NCBI GenBank assembly: GCA_947492175.1
Contig: CANLMQ010000045.1
Span: 1-42,282, forward strand
Reading direction: 5' to 3'
Source: an uncultured Draconibacterium sp.
Lineage (GTDB): Bacteria > Bacteroidota > Bacteroidia > Bacteroidales > Prolixibacteraceae
DNA length: 42,282 nucleotides
Within the stretch, counting starts at the first letter, position 1, and each line of letters begins with the position of its first letter. The notes under the pieces are model-generated. The model had not been told where the DNA came from, ran no database searches, and saw only the letters and a program-made list of their open reading frames with translations. Positions 18,060 through 26,456 of the stretch are shown here, in pieces. The position numbers were made by a program, and so were the translations under genes.

Positions 18060-18668
18060 TTAATTCTGTTCAACAGGTAAATACAATTCTACCATAAACT
18101 CTGAACGCGCAAATAGTACCATATCTTTCATAAATATTTTAAAGTATTCTTCTAAAAGCATGTAATTCTCTTGCAGAATAATTCTGGCTTTTTCCGATTT
18201 TTGCGGAACCGAGGAATAATTTCCCATAATCTTAAGCGATTGGATTATACCATCAACTGTGGCGTACGATTCCAAGCGTTTATTTTGAATGAGAAAAGGG
18301 AGGAACCCTTGCACGCGGCGCGGCAATACCAGGTAATTTGATAAAAGAATTGCATGCATGCGTTTGGCAAAGGTTCGTAAGGTAACCGAAGAATAATCGG
18401 CCCAGTTTTTTGCCAGAAAGTGGTCGTAAAAAAGATCAACAATAATGCCAGAATAAAGTCCAAAATCTTTGCGGAAAAACTCTTTTGAAAGTCTTGTACT
18501 TTCGTGTTTGTCGGTAAACGAATCAATGTTTCGATGCATAATAATACCTTTCGAAATTTCTTTGTTATAATCCAGGTATTTTTTCCCTTTTACATAATCA
18601 CCAATAAAATTTCCTATGGTTACCTGTTCCGAACTGCCCGATAAATATAAATGTGCCAAATAATTCAT
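18060..18668 (-). CDS. Acyl carrier protein phosphodiesterase-like (AcpH, DUF479)
   Basis: A 202-residue protein matching the AcpH family (PF04336) in length and motifs: MNYLAHLYLSG at the N terminus, IGNFIGDYVKGK (about 18-29), MHRNIDSFTDKHE (about 44-56) with the clustered His/Asp residues, and DLFYDHFLAKNW (about 78-89). In E. coli the enzyme removes 4'-phosphopantetheine from holo-ACP using a divalent metal. Biochemical proof exists mainly for proteobacterial members, so the activity here is inferred by family. Monocistronic, convergent with the KamA-like gene and divergent from the PfkB-family gene. Confidence 0.75.
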   Translation of the reverse strand: MNYLAHLYLSGSSEQVTIGNFIGDYVKGKKYLDYNKEISKGIIMHRNIDSFTDKHESTRLSKEFFRKDFGLYSGIIVDLFYDHFLAKNWADYSSVTLRTFAKRMHAILLSNYLVLPRRVQGFLPFLIQNKRLESYATVDGIIQSLKIMGNYSSVPQKSEKARIILQENYMLLEEYFKIFMKDMVLFARSEFMVELYLPVEQN

Positions 18669-18849
18669 CTCAAAATTTCAAACGGGTAAGTAAGTAAAAA
18701 GTTTTTTAAGAAGGAATTGTATTTTTTCATTTTATTAGATACTGTTAAATATCCGTAATTTTTCACTGATTCAACTTTTTTCCAATCTAATACATATAAT
18801 GAAGTTTGTTTGCTTTTTATTAATAGTTATTTTCGCATCTGAAAATTAG

Positions 18850-19761
18850 GTGATCTTGAAAAGAATAGTAGCATTTGGAGAGATTGTTTGGGATGTTTTA
18901 CCAAACGGAAAAGTGCTGGGGGGTACACCATTAAATCTTGTTTTTCGGTGTAACTCGCTGGGCGAAAAAGGTGATTTATTATCGCGGCTTGGCGATGATA
19001 AACCTGGGCACGAAGCATTGGAAAAATTAAACGAACTTGGTATTTCAGATAAGAACGTACAACTTGATAGTGTTTTTAAAACCGGTACCGTTGAAGTTTC
19101 ATTCGATGCAAACAGCGAATCGAAATATAAGGTAGCTCCTGATGTGGCATTTGACCATATTGAATTTTCGGCGGAGGCTTTAAAATTAGTTCGTAAGGCA
19201 AACTGCCTGGTTTTTGGTCTGCTTCCACAGCGTTTTGGGATTTCGAAAAACACCCTTCGGGAGTTAATTAAAGAATCGCCCGATTCGCTTCACTTTTTCG
19301 ATTTAAAACTATTTGAGCATTTTTTTGATAAGAATGTAGTTGAACGCTTATTAAGAGCGGCACATATTGTTCGTATTAAGGAAAAGGAAGTTGCCTTTTT
19401 AGCCGAAAAATTGCAGATAGAGTTGGATACATTGGAGGATTTTGCGGCAGCAATAACCAACAGATTTAAACTAGATCTTGTAATTATTACCCGTGGTGCA
19501 AAGGGACTCTTGGCGTATCATAAGAACGAAGGTTTGTTTTCAGAACCCGGCTATATAATACAAATGAAGGACAACATTGGTTCGGGAATGGCTTTTTCTG
19601 CAGGCTTTCTGCATTATTACCTGAATGGGAAAAGCATAAAAGAAGCGCTGCAGTTTGGAAATGCTGTAGGTGCTTTAAATTCTGAAAAACGTGGGGCAAC
19701 TTCGTATTTCACAAAAGACGATGTACTGGAATTTATGAATAATACAAGTCAAAATGCATAG
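18850..19761 (+). CDS. PfkB-family sugar-kinase homologue lacking catalytic residues
   Basis: A 303-residue protein with the whole ribokinase/PfkB fold: substrate motif GGTPLNLVF (24-32), RLGDDKPGHEAL, TRGAKGLLAYH (214-224) and the C-terminal anion-hole region DNIGSGMAF (241-249). In active members this last motif is DTxGAGDxF, whose second Asp is the catalytic base; here that position is Met247. Other usual residues are also changed: the FDxNxR segment reads FDLKLFEHF (150-158) and the lKxNexE segment reads VRIKEKEV (174-181). The frame is intact, so it is probably a pseudokinase or a binding/regulatory protein and not a simple fructokinase. Start is the GTG at 18850; no upstream ATG fits. 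No operon partner: the next gene begins 112 bp later. Confidence 0.75.
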   Translation: MILKRIVAFGEIVWDVLPNGKVLGGTPLNLVFRCNSLGEKGDLLSRLGDDKPGHEALEKLNELGISDKNVQLDSVFKTGTVEVSFDANSESKYKVAPDVAFDHIEFSAEALKLVRKANCLVFGLLPQRFGISKNTLRELIKESPDSLHFFDLKLFEHFFDKNVVERLLRAAHIVRIKEKEVAFLAEKLQIELDTLEDFAAAITNRFKLDLVIITRGAKGLLAYHKNEGLFSEPGYIIQMKDNIGSGMAFSAGFLHYYLNGKSIKEALQFGNAVGALNSEKRGATSYFTKDDVLEFMNNTSQNA

Positions 19762-19872
19762 GTAGCAAGGCTTCTAGTTACTAAGTTTTTTCCATTTAAA
19801 CAATACTTTTAAACATCTGTTTTTTGGTAACAAAATCTATTGATTTTATGTTTAACAAATAAAAACGGAGGT

Positions 19873-20796
19873 ATGAAAGTTTCAGCGAAGGAGATAACAC
19901 AACAACTGCTCGATCGGTTATGGGAGCAATACATTAAAAGAGTTTCTTATGCCCAAAAATATGTCGATTTAGTCACTCAAAAGGGAGGCAAAGTAGTAAA
20001 TGATCATATTGCCTTACGTACTTTTAATACGCATACGGGCGAACAACCCGAGGGGATTAGAGCCATAAAGCATATATTAAACTGTTTGGAATATACGCCT
20101 GTTGCAAAGTACGATTTTGTAAAGAAAAAGCTAAAAGCCGTTCATTTTGTACATAACGACGAAATGTTTCCAAAAATATTTGTGAGCCAGCTTGAAGTAG
20201 ATCATTTGCCGGAGTGGGCGCAACAAATTATTCGAAATGCAGTAAAAGACACACCATATATTTTGTCCGATTCGAGTATTGAACTTTTAAGTGTTTTGAA
20301 AAAAGACGGACAATTACCCAGAATAGCAGGTGAAGCATTGGTGAACGATTTGGTGCAGTATTTTAGAAGACCCTGGAAAGTGCCAAATAAAGAGGATGTA
20401 TTAAAACTAAATGATGTTTCGCAATATGCAGCGTGGGTTTTATTACACGGAAATTCAGTGAATCATTTTACTGCTTTTGTCAATTACCAGGAAGTAGAAG
20501 AGTGGCCTGATTTGGAAACAACCTGCGAGGGATTAAAAGCCGCCGGAGTGCCCATGAAAGAAACGTTGGAAGGGGAGAAGGGCAGCAAGCTTCAACAATC
20601 GGCAACAAAGGCAGTAAAAGAAGACGTAAAAGTAATAGGCGACGATGGTGTAGAAAAAATGTCGTGGACTTATGCTTATTATGAATTAGCCCAACGCGGA
20701 ACCATAATTGAAAATGGAGAGGAGAAACTTTTTACCGGGTTCCTGGGCGAGCAAGCTGCTCATTTATTCGACATGACCAAAACACGGGAGAATTAA
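19873..20796 (+). CDS. DUF1338 family protein (2-oxoadipate dioxygenase/decarboxylase-like)
   Basis: A 307-residue protein of the DUF1338 family (PF07063). The biochemically studied member HglS of Pseudomonas putida converts 2-oxoadipate to D-2-hydroxyglutarate with one Fe(II). The HIALR segment here (H45 to R49) reproduces the HglS metal His and substrate-binding Arg spacing, H198 (NSVNHFTAF) is a good second metal His, and E271 (YYELAQRG) is a plausible third ligand. The protein is much shorter than HglS, so the same substrate is uncertain. The open frame extends to a TTG at 19840, but ATG 19873 gives the natural N terminus MKVSAKEI. A GGAGG at 19867-19871 is only one base from that ATG, too close for a normal ribosome site. 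Followed by a terminator. Confidence 0.7.
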   Translation: MKVSAKEITQQLLDRLWEQYIKRVSYAQKYVDLVTQKGGKVVNDHIALRTFNTHTGEQPEGIRAIKHILNCLEYTPVAKYDFVKKKLKAVHFVHNDEMFPKIFVSQLEVDHLPEWAQQIIRNAVKDTPYILSDSSIELLSVLKKDGQLPRIAGEALVNDLVQYFRRPWKVPNKEDVLKLNDVSQYAAWVLLHGNSVNHFTAFVNYQEVEEWPDLETTCEGLKAAGVPMKETLEGEKGSKLQQSATKAVKEDVKVIGDDGVEKMSWTYAYYELAQRGTIIENGEEKLFTGFLGEQAAHLFDMTKTREN

Positions 20797-20820
20797 GCAG
20801 ATTACGATATATTAGTTGAT

Positions 20821-20848
20821 AAAGGAAGCGAAAGCTTCCTTTTTTTTC
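20821..20848 (+). terminator. Rho-independent terminator with GAAA tetraloop
   Basis: AAAGGAAGC (20821-20829), loop GAAA, GCTTCCTTT (20834-20842), then a T run to 20848. It closes the DUF1338 gene. The same hairpin core recurs at 28151. Confidence 0.9.
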
Positions 20849-20956
20849 TGATGTTAAATGTCTTTTTATGGGTAAGTTGATATAAAACGAATCATCATAA
20901 AAACATATAACCAACTGAGTTCCCATTTTTTACCATAAAGAAGAGAAATTGTATCA

Positions 20957-20987
20957 TTTGTTAAATATTTAACATTTGCTATTTTTG
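20957..20987 (+). promoter_or_regulatory. Canonical Bacteroidota promoter with internal palindrome, sigma-factor gene
   Basis: TTTG (20957-20960), a 19-nt spacer and TATTTTTG (20980-20987) match the Bacteroidota housekeeping promoter at both elements. The spacer holds the perfect 16-bp palindrome TGTTAAATATTTAACA (20959-20974), which overlaps the -33 element and could be an operator. Transcription should start near 20993, which bears on the start-codon choice of the sigma gene. Confidence 0.7.
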
Positions 20988-21004
20988 TGTTAAAACGTAC
21001 CAGG

Positions 21005-21589
21005 TTGAAAGAGGCTAAAAAAAATAGTGATGAGCAATTAGTCTTGAAGTTGAAAGCGGGTAATATTTTGGCTTTTAATCAACTTTTTGAAGCATACAGT
21101 TCCAAGCTGTTTTATTTTGCAAAAGGATATTTAAAGTCGGAGGAGGATGCCGAAGAATTGGTGCAAGAGGTCTTTAGTATAATTTGGGAAAAGCGTGATC
21201 GACTAAAAAGTGGATTTTCAGTTAAGTCATATATTTTTACTATTGCTTTTAACAGTATAAAAAAGCATTTCAGGCAAAAAGCCCGGTTTCGTACGTTTTT
21301 GAAAAGTGAAATATTGAACGATACAACCAGTGAGACTTCGCAGCAAATCGATTATAATTCTTTAAGGGCTCATATTCTTAAATTGTCAGAATCCTTACCT
21401 GAAAAACGTCGTGAAGTTTTTATAAAAAGCAGATTTGAAGGACTTCCTAATAAAGAAATTGCTGACAACCTGGGACTTTCCCAGAAAACAATTGAGAACC
21501 ATTTAAACCTTGCACTGAAAGAAATCAGGAATAAGATGGAAAGAGACAAGTTACCTGTTGCCTTGTTTTTCTTTATGTTCATAAAATAG
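21005..21589 (+). CDS. ECF RNA polymerase sigma factor, FecI-like
   Basis: A sigma-70 family protein of 194 residues from the TTG at 21005. Region 2 is seen in AFNQLFEAYSSKLFYFA and KSEEDAEELVQEVFSIIWE; region 4 in LPEKRREVFIKSRFEGL and NKEIADNLGLSQKTIENHL (helix-turn-helix). The frame also opens at a GTG at 20987, but that codon overlaps the promoter -7 box and would lie before the expected transcription start; TTG 21005 is therefore favoured, giving a short leader. It stands directly upstream of fecR, susC and susD, the classic arrangement in which substrate binding at the outer membrane releases this sigma factor to transcribe the transport genes. The hydrophobic C-terminal end (VALFFFMFIK) is unusual for a soluble factor. 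Confidence 0.85.
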   Translation: MKEAKKNSDEQLVLKLKAGNILAFNQLFEAYSSKLFYFAKGYLKSEEDAEELVQEVFSIIWEKRDRLKSGFSVKSYIFTIAFNSIKKHFRQKARFRTFLKSEILNDTTSETSQQIDYNSLRAHILKLSESLPEKRREVFIKSRFEGLPNKEIADNLGLSQKTIENHLNLALKEIRNKMERDKLPVALFFFMFIK

Positions 21590-21675
21590 AGTTCATAAAG
21601 TATTCTTTTTTACGAATTTGTTTGGGTGCAAGACTCCTTTTGTGGATATAACCAATAACAGCATCAGTAAAATTG

Positions 21676-22674
21676 ATGAAAGAAGAAGAAATATCTAGTC
21701 TGGAAGCTTATTATCAAAATAATGAATCAGACAGTGTATGGATAGAGAAACTGTTTGAAGAGGAAAAAAATGAGCCTGATTTAAAACACCAACTAAATAG
21801 AAAGTGGATTGAAACACTTGATAATCCGATTCCTCAAATTGATCTGAAACATATTTTATACAGAATTCATTTTAATATTAATTCGAAAGAAAAGGAACTG
21901 CATATTTCAAAAAGAAGGCAGCTGTATCTCCGGTTTTCAAAAGTTGCCGCGATATTATTGTTTCCATTCATGGCATTAAGTATTTTCCTCGTAATAAATA
22001 ATATCTATGAACCTCAACAATTTACAGAGATTATTGCGCCTAAAGGTGAAAAGGCGAAATTTATTTTGCCCGATGGTTCATGGGGGTATTTAAATTCAGG
22101 TTCAACCTTAAAGTATGCTTATCCTTTTGGCAAAAGAAGGATAGTTGAGTTAGCAGGAGAAAGTTACTTCAATGTGGTTCATGATAAGAATATTTTTACG
22201 GTACAGGTAGAGAATATGAAGGTAGAAGTGCATGGGACAAAGTTTAATGTTTGTGCTTATGATAATGATCCTGATATAATTACAACGCTTCAAGAAGGAA
22301 GTGTTTCTGTTGTTAGAGAGATAGATGGGAAAGAACTGGCAATAAAACCTGGTCAACAGGCTGTTTTTCATAAGTCAGACAATCAAATAGTTTACAGAGA
22401 TGTTGATGTAGATTTATATGTATCATGGAAAGATAATATGTTGAGGTTTAAAAATGCTCCTTTTGCTGATGTGGTGAAAAAGATGGAGCGCTGGTACGAT
22501 ATAAAAATAATGTTGGACGAACAACTAAAATTCTCTCAATACTACACTATGACCGTAAAAACTGAGAGCCTTCGTGAAATGCTTGATCTGATGGCTATCA
22601 CTGCACCGATGGAATATGAAATTAAGGAGGATATTGTTTATATAACTTTTAAAGATAATATGCCAATGAAATAA
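21676..22674 (+). CDS. FecR-family anti-sigma factor
   Basis: A 332-residue inner-membrane signalling protein. The cytoplasmic N-terminal part (1-88) should bind the sigma factor; one membrane helix follows (about 90-109, AAILLFPFMALSIFLVI). The periplasmic FecR domain (about 118-215) has IIAPKGEKAKFILPDGSW and AGESYFNVVHD, and the C-terminal STN-like domain (about 255-325, FKNAPFADVVKKMERWYDI) is typical of Bacteroidota FecR. ATG 21676 is preferred to the adjoining in-frame TTG at 21673. It receives the signal from the STN domain of the SusC protein and passes it to the sigma factor encoded 86 bp upstream. Confidence 0.9.
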   Translation: MKEEEISSLEAYYQNNESDSVWIEKLFEEEKNEPDLKHQLNRKWIETLDNPIPQIDLKHILYRIHFNINSKEKELHISKRRQLYLRFSKVAAILLFPFMALSIFLVINNIYEPQQFTEIIAPKGEKAKFILPDGSWGYLNSGSTLKYAYPFGKRRIVELAGESYFNVVHDKNIFTVQVENMKVEVHGTKFNVCAYDNDPDIITTLQEGSVSVVREIDGKELAIKPGQQAVFHKSDNQIVYRDVDVDLYVSWKDNMLRFKNAPFADVVKKMERWYDIKIMLDEQLKFSQYYTMTVKTESLREMLDLMAITAPMEYEIKEDIVYITFKDNMPMK

Positions 22675-22688
22675 ACCTAGTAAAAAAA

Positions 22689-22739
22689 GAGGAAAGTGTT
22701 CCTGCACTTTCCTCCTGTAGTTCATGTTCCTGCATGAAC
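22689..22739 (+). promoter_or_regulatory. Twin hairpins with identical loops between fecR and susC
   Basis: Hairpin 1: GAGGAAAGTG (22689-22698) with CACTTTCCTC (22705-22714), 10 bp perfect. Hairpin 2: GTTCATG (22720-22726) with CATGAAC (22733-22739), 7 bp perfect. Both loops are TTCCTG within the shared decamer TGTTCCTGCA. A third small stem, CCC-GAAA-GGG, is at 22754-22763. None has a T tract, so these are not ordinary terminators; RNA processing, stability or partial attenuation before susC is more likely. Confidence 0.6.
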
Positions 22740-22789
22740 CTGAGATAATTTACCCCGAAAGGGAAAGTATCACATAACAATACAAACTT

Positions 22790-25700
22790 ATGAAAAAAAA
22801 ATTGATGTTTTACCCGTGCAGGCGGGATAACAGCCTGTGTAAATTAGTTCGTATTATGAAACTAACCGTTATAATAATCCTTGCAGCCCTGATACAGGTA
22901 AATGCCTCGGTTTATTCACAAACTAAACTTTTAAATCTAAGAATAGATAATACCTCAATTGAGACTGTTTTGAAGGAAATAGAAAGTCAGAGTGAGTTTT
23001 TCTTTCTATACAATAATAAGCAGATTGACGTAACAAAAAAAATAAATATTGATGTTACTGATAAAACAATTGAGGATGTTTTGGAAGGCATATTAAAAGA
23101 AACCGGTATTCATTACTTAATAAAAAACCGCCAGATTGTGTTATATAATGGTGGCATAAACTCAATAATAGATGCTTTAGGAAGTGCGCAGATTATTCTG
23201 CAAGATCAAAAATCTGTTGTGGGAAAAGTAACAGATTCAAAAGGCTTACCGTTACCCGGCGTTACTGTTGTTGTAAAAGGTACCACAAAAGGTACAACTA
23301 CAAATGCTGATGGAGAATATTCTATTGCAAACATTCCTGATAATGCAATACTCCAGTTTTCTTTTGTCGGAATGACTGCTCAAGAAAATAAGGTTGATGG
23401 TAGAACACGGATTGATGTTGTAATGGAAGAATCTGCCATTGGTTTGGATGAGGTTGTAGTAACGGCCCTTGGTTTAAAACGCGAGAAAAAAGCGTTAGGA
23501 TATTCAGTTGGAACAGTAGGTGGCGAAGATATTAATGAAACGCCACAGGTTGGTGTTCTCAATTCGATGCAAGGGAAGGCTGCTGGTGTACAAATTTCTC
23601 AAACATACGGTATCAGAGGTTCTTCTGTAAGCATGATAATTAGAGGAGCGTCATCATTAAACTCAGACAATCAACCTTTATTTGTTGTCGATGGTGTGCC
23701 GATTTATAATACGGTGAATAACCAATTTAACCAGGTTGACCTTGGTAATGCTGTTTCAGATTTAAATACTGACGATATAGAATCAATTTCAATATTAAAA
23801 GGACCTAGTGCTGCTGCTCTTTATGGTTCGCGAGCAGGGAACGGGGTTGTACTTATTACAACAACTTCGGGTTCAAGGAAGAAAAAGGGACTGGGAGTTA
23901 GCTTTAATACGTCGTTTGTTTCTGATGTGCCGTACAAATATTTTCCTATTCAAACTGAGTTTGCCTCCGGTCAGCAGGGAGCATTTGTGTTTGAAGGCGA
24001 AGCATACGAATTTTGGGGGCCCCGATTGAATAATGGCTTTATTGCGCAGCAAAAATATCAGGATAGTCCGAGCGAATTGATTTCGTATGAAAACAATAAA
24101 AATCGTCAGCAGGAATTTTATCAAACTGGCTGGACCCAAACAAATAATTTGTCTATTAATGGGAATTACGATAAGGCTAATTTTCGGGTGTCTGTAGGTA
24201 ATTATGATAATACTGGTATTATGCCGAATGTAGAATTAAAAAAGAATAATATCGGTATAAACGGGAATATGCGACTTAACGATAAATTGAACGTTACAGT
24301 AATGACTTCTTTGAATGAGTCAAAATCAGATTGTCGGCCAAATAATTATGATGCTTTTCATACCCCAACAAGAGCGATTTTGACTATTGGTGCCCAGGTA
24401 GATATGACACCTTATAAGAATCGGGAAACCTGGTGGATGGAGGGGCAGACCGGTGTATTACAACGTAGATGGAAGAAGAGATGGAATAATCCTTACCTGA
24501 TGTCGTATGAGGCAACAACTGCCTTTAAACGTACGCAGGCAATAACTAAAGTACAAATGGATTGGGAAATATTTGACGACTTTAATTTTATGGCAAGGTA
24601 CTTACGTAGCTCTTCATTCCAAAGAGTTGAGGCAAAGAAACCTTATGATTCCAGGGATGCAACTTATGGATATTATGATCTTCAAAACTCCAGTGACAGA
24701 GAAGAAAGCTGGGAGGGAATGTTTTCTTATAAGAAGGAATTTTTGACTGATTTTGACATATCGGCTAACCTGGGTGGAAGTCTTCGAGACAACTTTAAAG
24801 AGGATATTAACAATTCGACAAATAATTTAGTTATTCCAGGCTTTTATAATATATCAAATGGTGGCCCCGGTTCTGTTACATATACAAATTTCTGGAGTGA
24901 GAAGAAGGTTAACAGTCTTTTCGGGCAAGTTTCTTTAGGCTATAAAAAGATGGTATTTATGGACTTAACTGCGAGAAATGATTGGTCTAGTACTTTGCCT
25001 AAAGATAATCGCTCGTATTTTTATCCATCGGCTTCTCTTAGCATGCTTTTAAGTGAAATGATTGATTTGCCAGAATGGATTAGCTTTGCCAAGGTACGTG
25101 CAGGATATGCTCAGGTGGGTAACGATGTAGATCCCTATCAGCTTCAAAGGTATTATAATTTTGGAGATGACTGGGGAGATGCTAAACGAGCAAGTGTGTC
25201 TTTAACTGCAAAGAATGCGCAGTTAAAACCGGAAATAGCAACATCAAAAGAGCTAGGTGCTGACGTGTCATTATTTGATTACAGAATATCTTTGGATGCC
25301 ACATACTATGAAGTACAGAATAAAAATCAGGTACTTAGCATTAGTACACCAATTACTTCGGGAGCAAGTAGTAAGCTTATAAATGCAGGATTGGTAGAAA
25401 GTAAAGGTTGGGATGTGACTCTAAATACATCGATCATCAGAAAAAGGGATTTATCTTTTGATCTGGGATTTAATTTCACCAGAAACAGATCTACCATTGT
25501 AGAGCTTGCTGAAGGAATTGAATACTTTGGAGAGAGGAAAGAAAATATTTTTTTCTATACTTACCCGGGTGGACAAATTGGAGACATCTACGGTGCCCCT
25601 CTCCTAAAAGTAGAGGATGTTAATTCTGAGTACTATGGCCATGCATTAATATTTTCGAACGGTAAAGCCCAAAAAGAATCAAATCCTGATAAATATGAGA

Positions 25701-26446
25701 AAATCGGAAATTATAATCCCGATTTTATTTTGGGAATAAATCCTCGTGTTAAGTATAAAAGAATAACTGTTTTTGCGAATATTGATTGGAGATCAGGAGG
25801 GGATTTCTTTTCACAAAGTTATATGTTCACAAAAAATAATGGGCTGCTAGCGGATTACCATGGCGGTGAAAGTTACGATCCAAATGTAGATATTGTGCAA
25901 CAAATCAAAGAAAATCCGGATAAGTTTATAGATAAATGGGTTGGTGGACGTGATTCCGAATATGGAGGTTTCGCTTGGCCAGAGGGACAAAGAGAAGCCA
26001 GAAGTTACGTGAATGCTGCAGGAGAGACCGTTTATGTAAATGATGCCAGTTTTATGGTTGGGGTAAGAGAAGATGGAAACGGAGGATATATTGAGAATTT
26101 TGGAGGGCCGGGAACAATTTGGTTAAGTCCGTATCATGCGAATAAGAGTGCTGACAGAGAACTTGGAGCAGCTAACATGTATAGTGCTACTTATGTGAAA
26201 TTGAGAGAATTATCAGTTACTTATGATTTTCCGAAGTCTTTAGTAAACAAAATGAGACTTCAAAAGCTTTCTTTGTCCGTGATAGGTCAGAATTTGTTAA
26301 CCTGGACAAAGACAGGGATTTATGTAGATCCGGAAACGGCTTTTTATTCTGACCAAGGAACTGGTGCCAGGCATGGGGGATATGAGTATTATTCTGTGAT
26401 CCCTTATACCAGGAGTTTAGGTTTTAAAATGAATGTTGAATTTTAA
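22790..26446 (+). CDS. SusC/RagA-type TonB-dependent outer-membrane transporter with STN domain
   Basis: A 1218-residue transporter. After a positively charged leader (MKKKLMFYPCRRD) and a hydrophobic signal segment (about 24-42, ending NASVYSQ), it has an STN signalling domain (about 47-118), a carboxypeptidase-regulatory-like domain (about 143-210, VVGKVTDSKGLPLPGVTVVVKG), the SusC segment DEVVVTALG (about 222-230), a plug domain (about 235-360) and a long beta-barrel ending RSLGFKMNVEF. It imports a ligand held by the SusD lipoprotein using TonB energy. The STN domain marks it as a transducer that signals to FecR. ATG 22790 is retained because such charged leaders are common in SusC proteins; ATG 22856 would leave just the signal segment. 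The substrate is unknown, with no enzyme gene nearby. Confidence 0.95.
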   Translation: MKKKLMFYPCRRDNSLCKLVRIMKLTVIIILAALIQVNASVYSQTKLLNLRIDNTSIETVLKEIESQSEFFFLYNNKQIDVTKKINIDVTDKTIEDVLEGILKETGIHYLIKNRQIVLYNGGINSIIDALGSAQIILQDQKSVVGKVTDSKGLPLPGVTVVVKGTTKGTTTNADGEYSIANIPDNAILQFSFVGMTAQENKVDGRTRIDVVMEESAIGLDEVVVTALGLKREKKALGYSVGTVGGEDINETPQVGVLNSMQGKAAGVQISQTYGIRGSSVSMIIRGASSLNSDNQPLFVVDGVPIYNTVNNQFNQVDLGNAVSDLNTDDIESISILKGPSAAALYGSRAGNGVVLITTTSGSRKKKGLGVSFNTSFVSDVPYKYFPIQTEFASGQQGAFVFEGEAYEFWGPRLNNGFIAQQKYQDSPSELISYENNKNRQQEFYQTGWTQTNNLSINGNYDKANFRVSVGNYDNTGIMPNVELKKNNIGINGNMRLNDKLNVTVMTSLNESKSDCRPNNYDAFHTPTRAILTIGAQVDMTPYKNRETWWMEGQTGVLQRRWKKRWNNPYLMSYEATTAFKRTQAITKVQMDWEIFDDFNFMARYLRSSSFQRVEAKKPYDSRDATYGYYDLQNSSDREESWEGMFSYKKEFLTDFDISANLGGSLRDNFKEDINNSTNNLVIPGFYNISNGGPGSVTYTNFWSEKKVNSLFGQVSLGYKKMVFMDLTARNDWSSTLPKDNRSYFYPSASLSMLLSEMIDLPEWISFAKVRAGYAQVGNDVDPYQLQRYYNFGDDWGDAKRASVSLTAKNAQLKPEIATSKELGADVSLFDYRISLDATYYEVQNKNQVLSISTPITSGASSKLINAGLVESKGWDVTLNTSIIRKRDLSFDLGFNFTRNRSTIVELAEGIEYFGERKENIFFYTYPGGQIGDIYGAPLLKVEDVNSEYYGHALIFSNGKAQKESNPDKYEKIGNYNPDFILGINPRVKYKRITVFANIDWRSGGDFFSQSYMFTKNNGLLADYHGGESYDPNVDIVQQIKENPDKFIDKWVGGRDSEYGGFAWPEGQREARSYVNAAGETVYVNDASFMVGVREDGNGGYIENFGGPGTIWLSPYHANKSADRELGAANMYSATYVKLRELSVTYDFPKSLVNKMRLQKLSLSVIGQNLLTWTKTGIYVDPETAFYSDQGTGARHGGYEYYSVIPYTRSLGFKMNVEF

Positions 26447-26456
26447 TGCTAAAATC

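Noticed and set aside
22689..22714. Intrinsic terminator between fecR and susC
   Set aside because: The stem is strong but no T tract follows, so it was not called a terminator.
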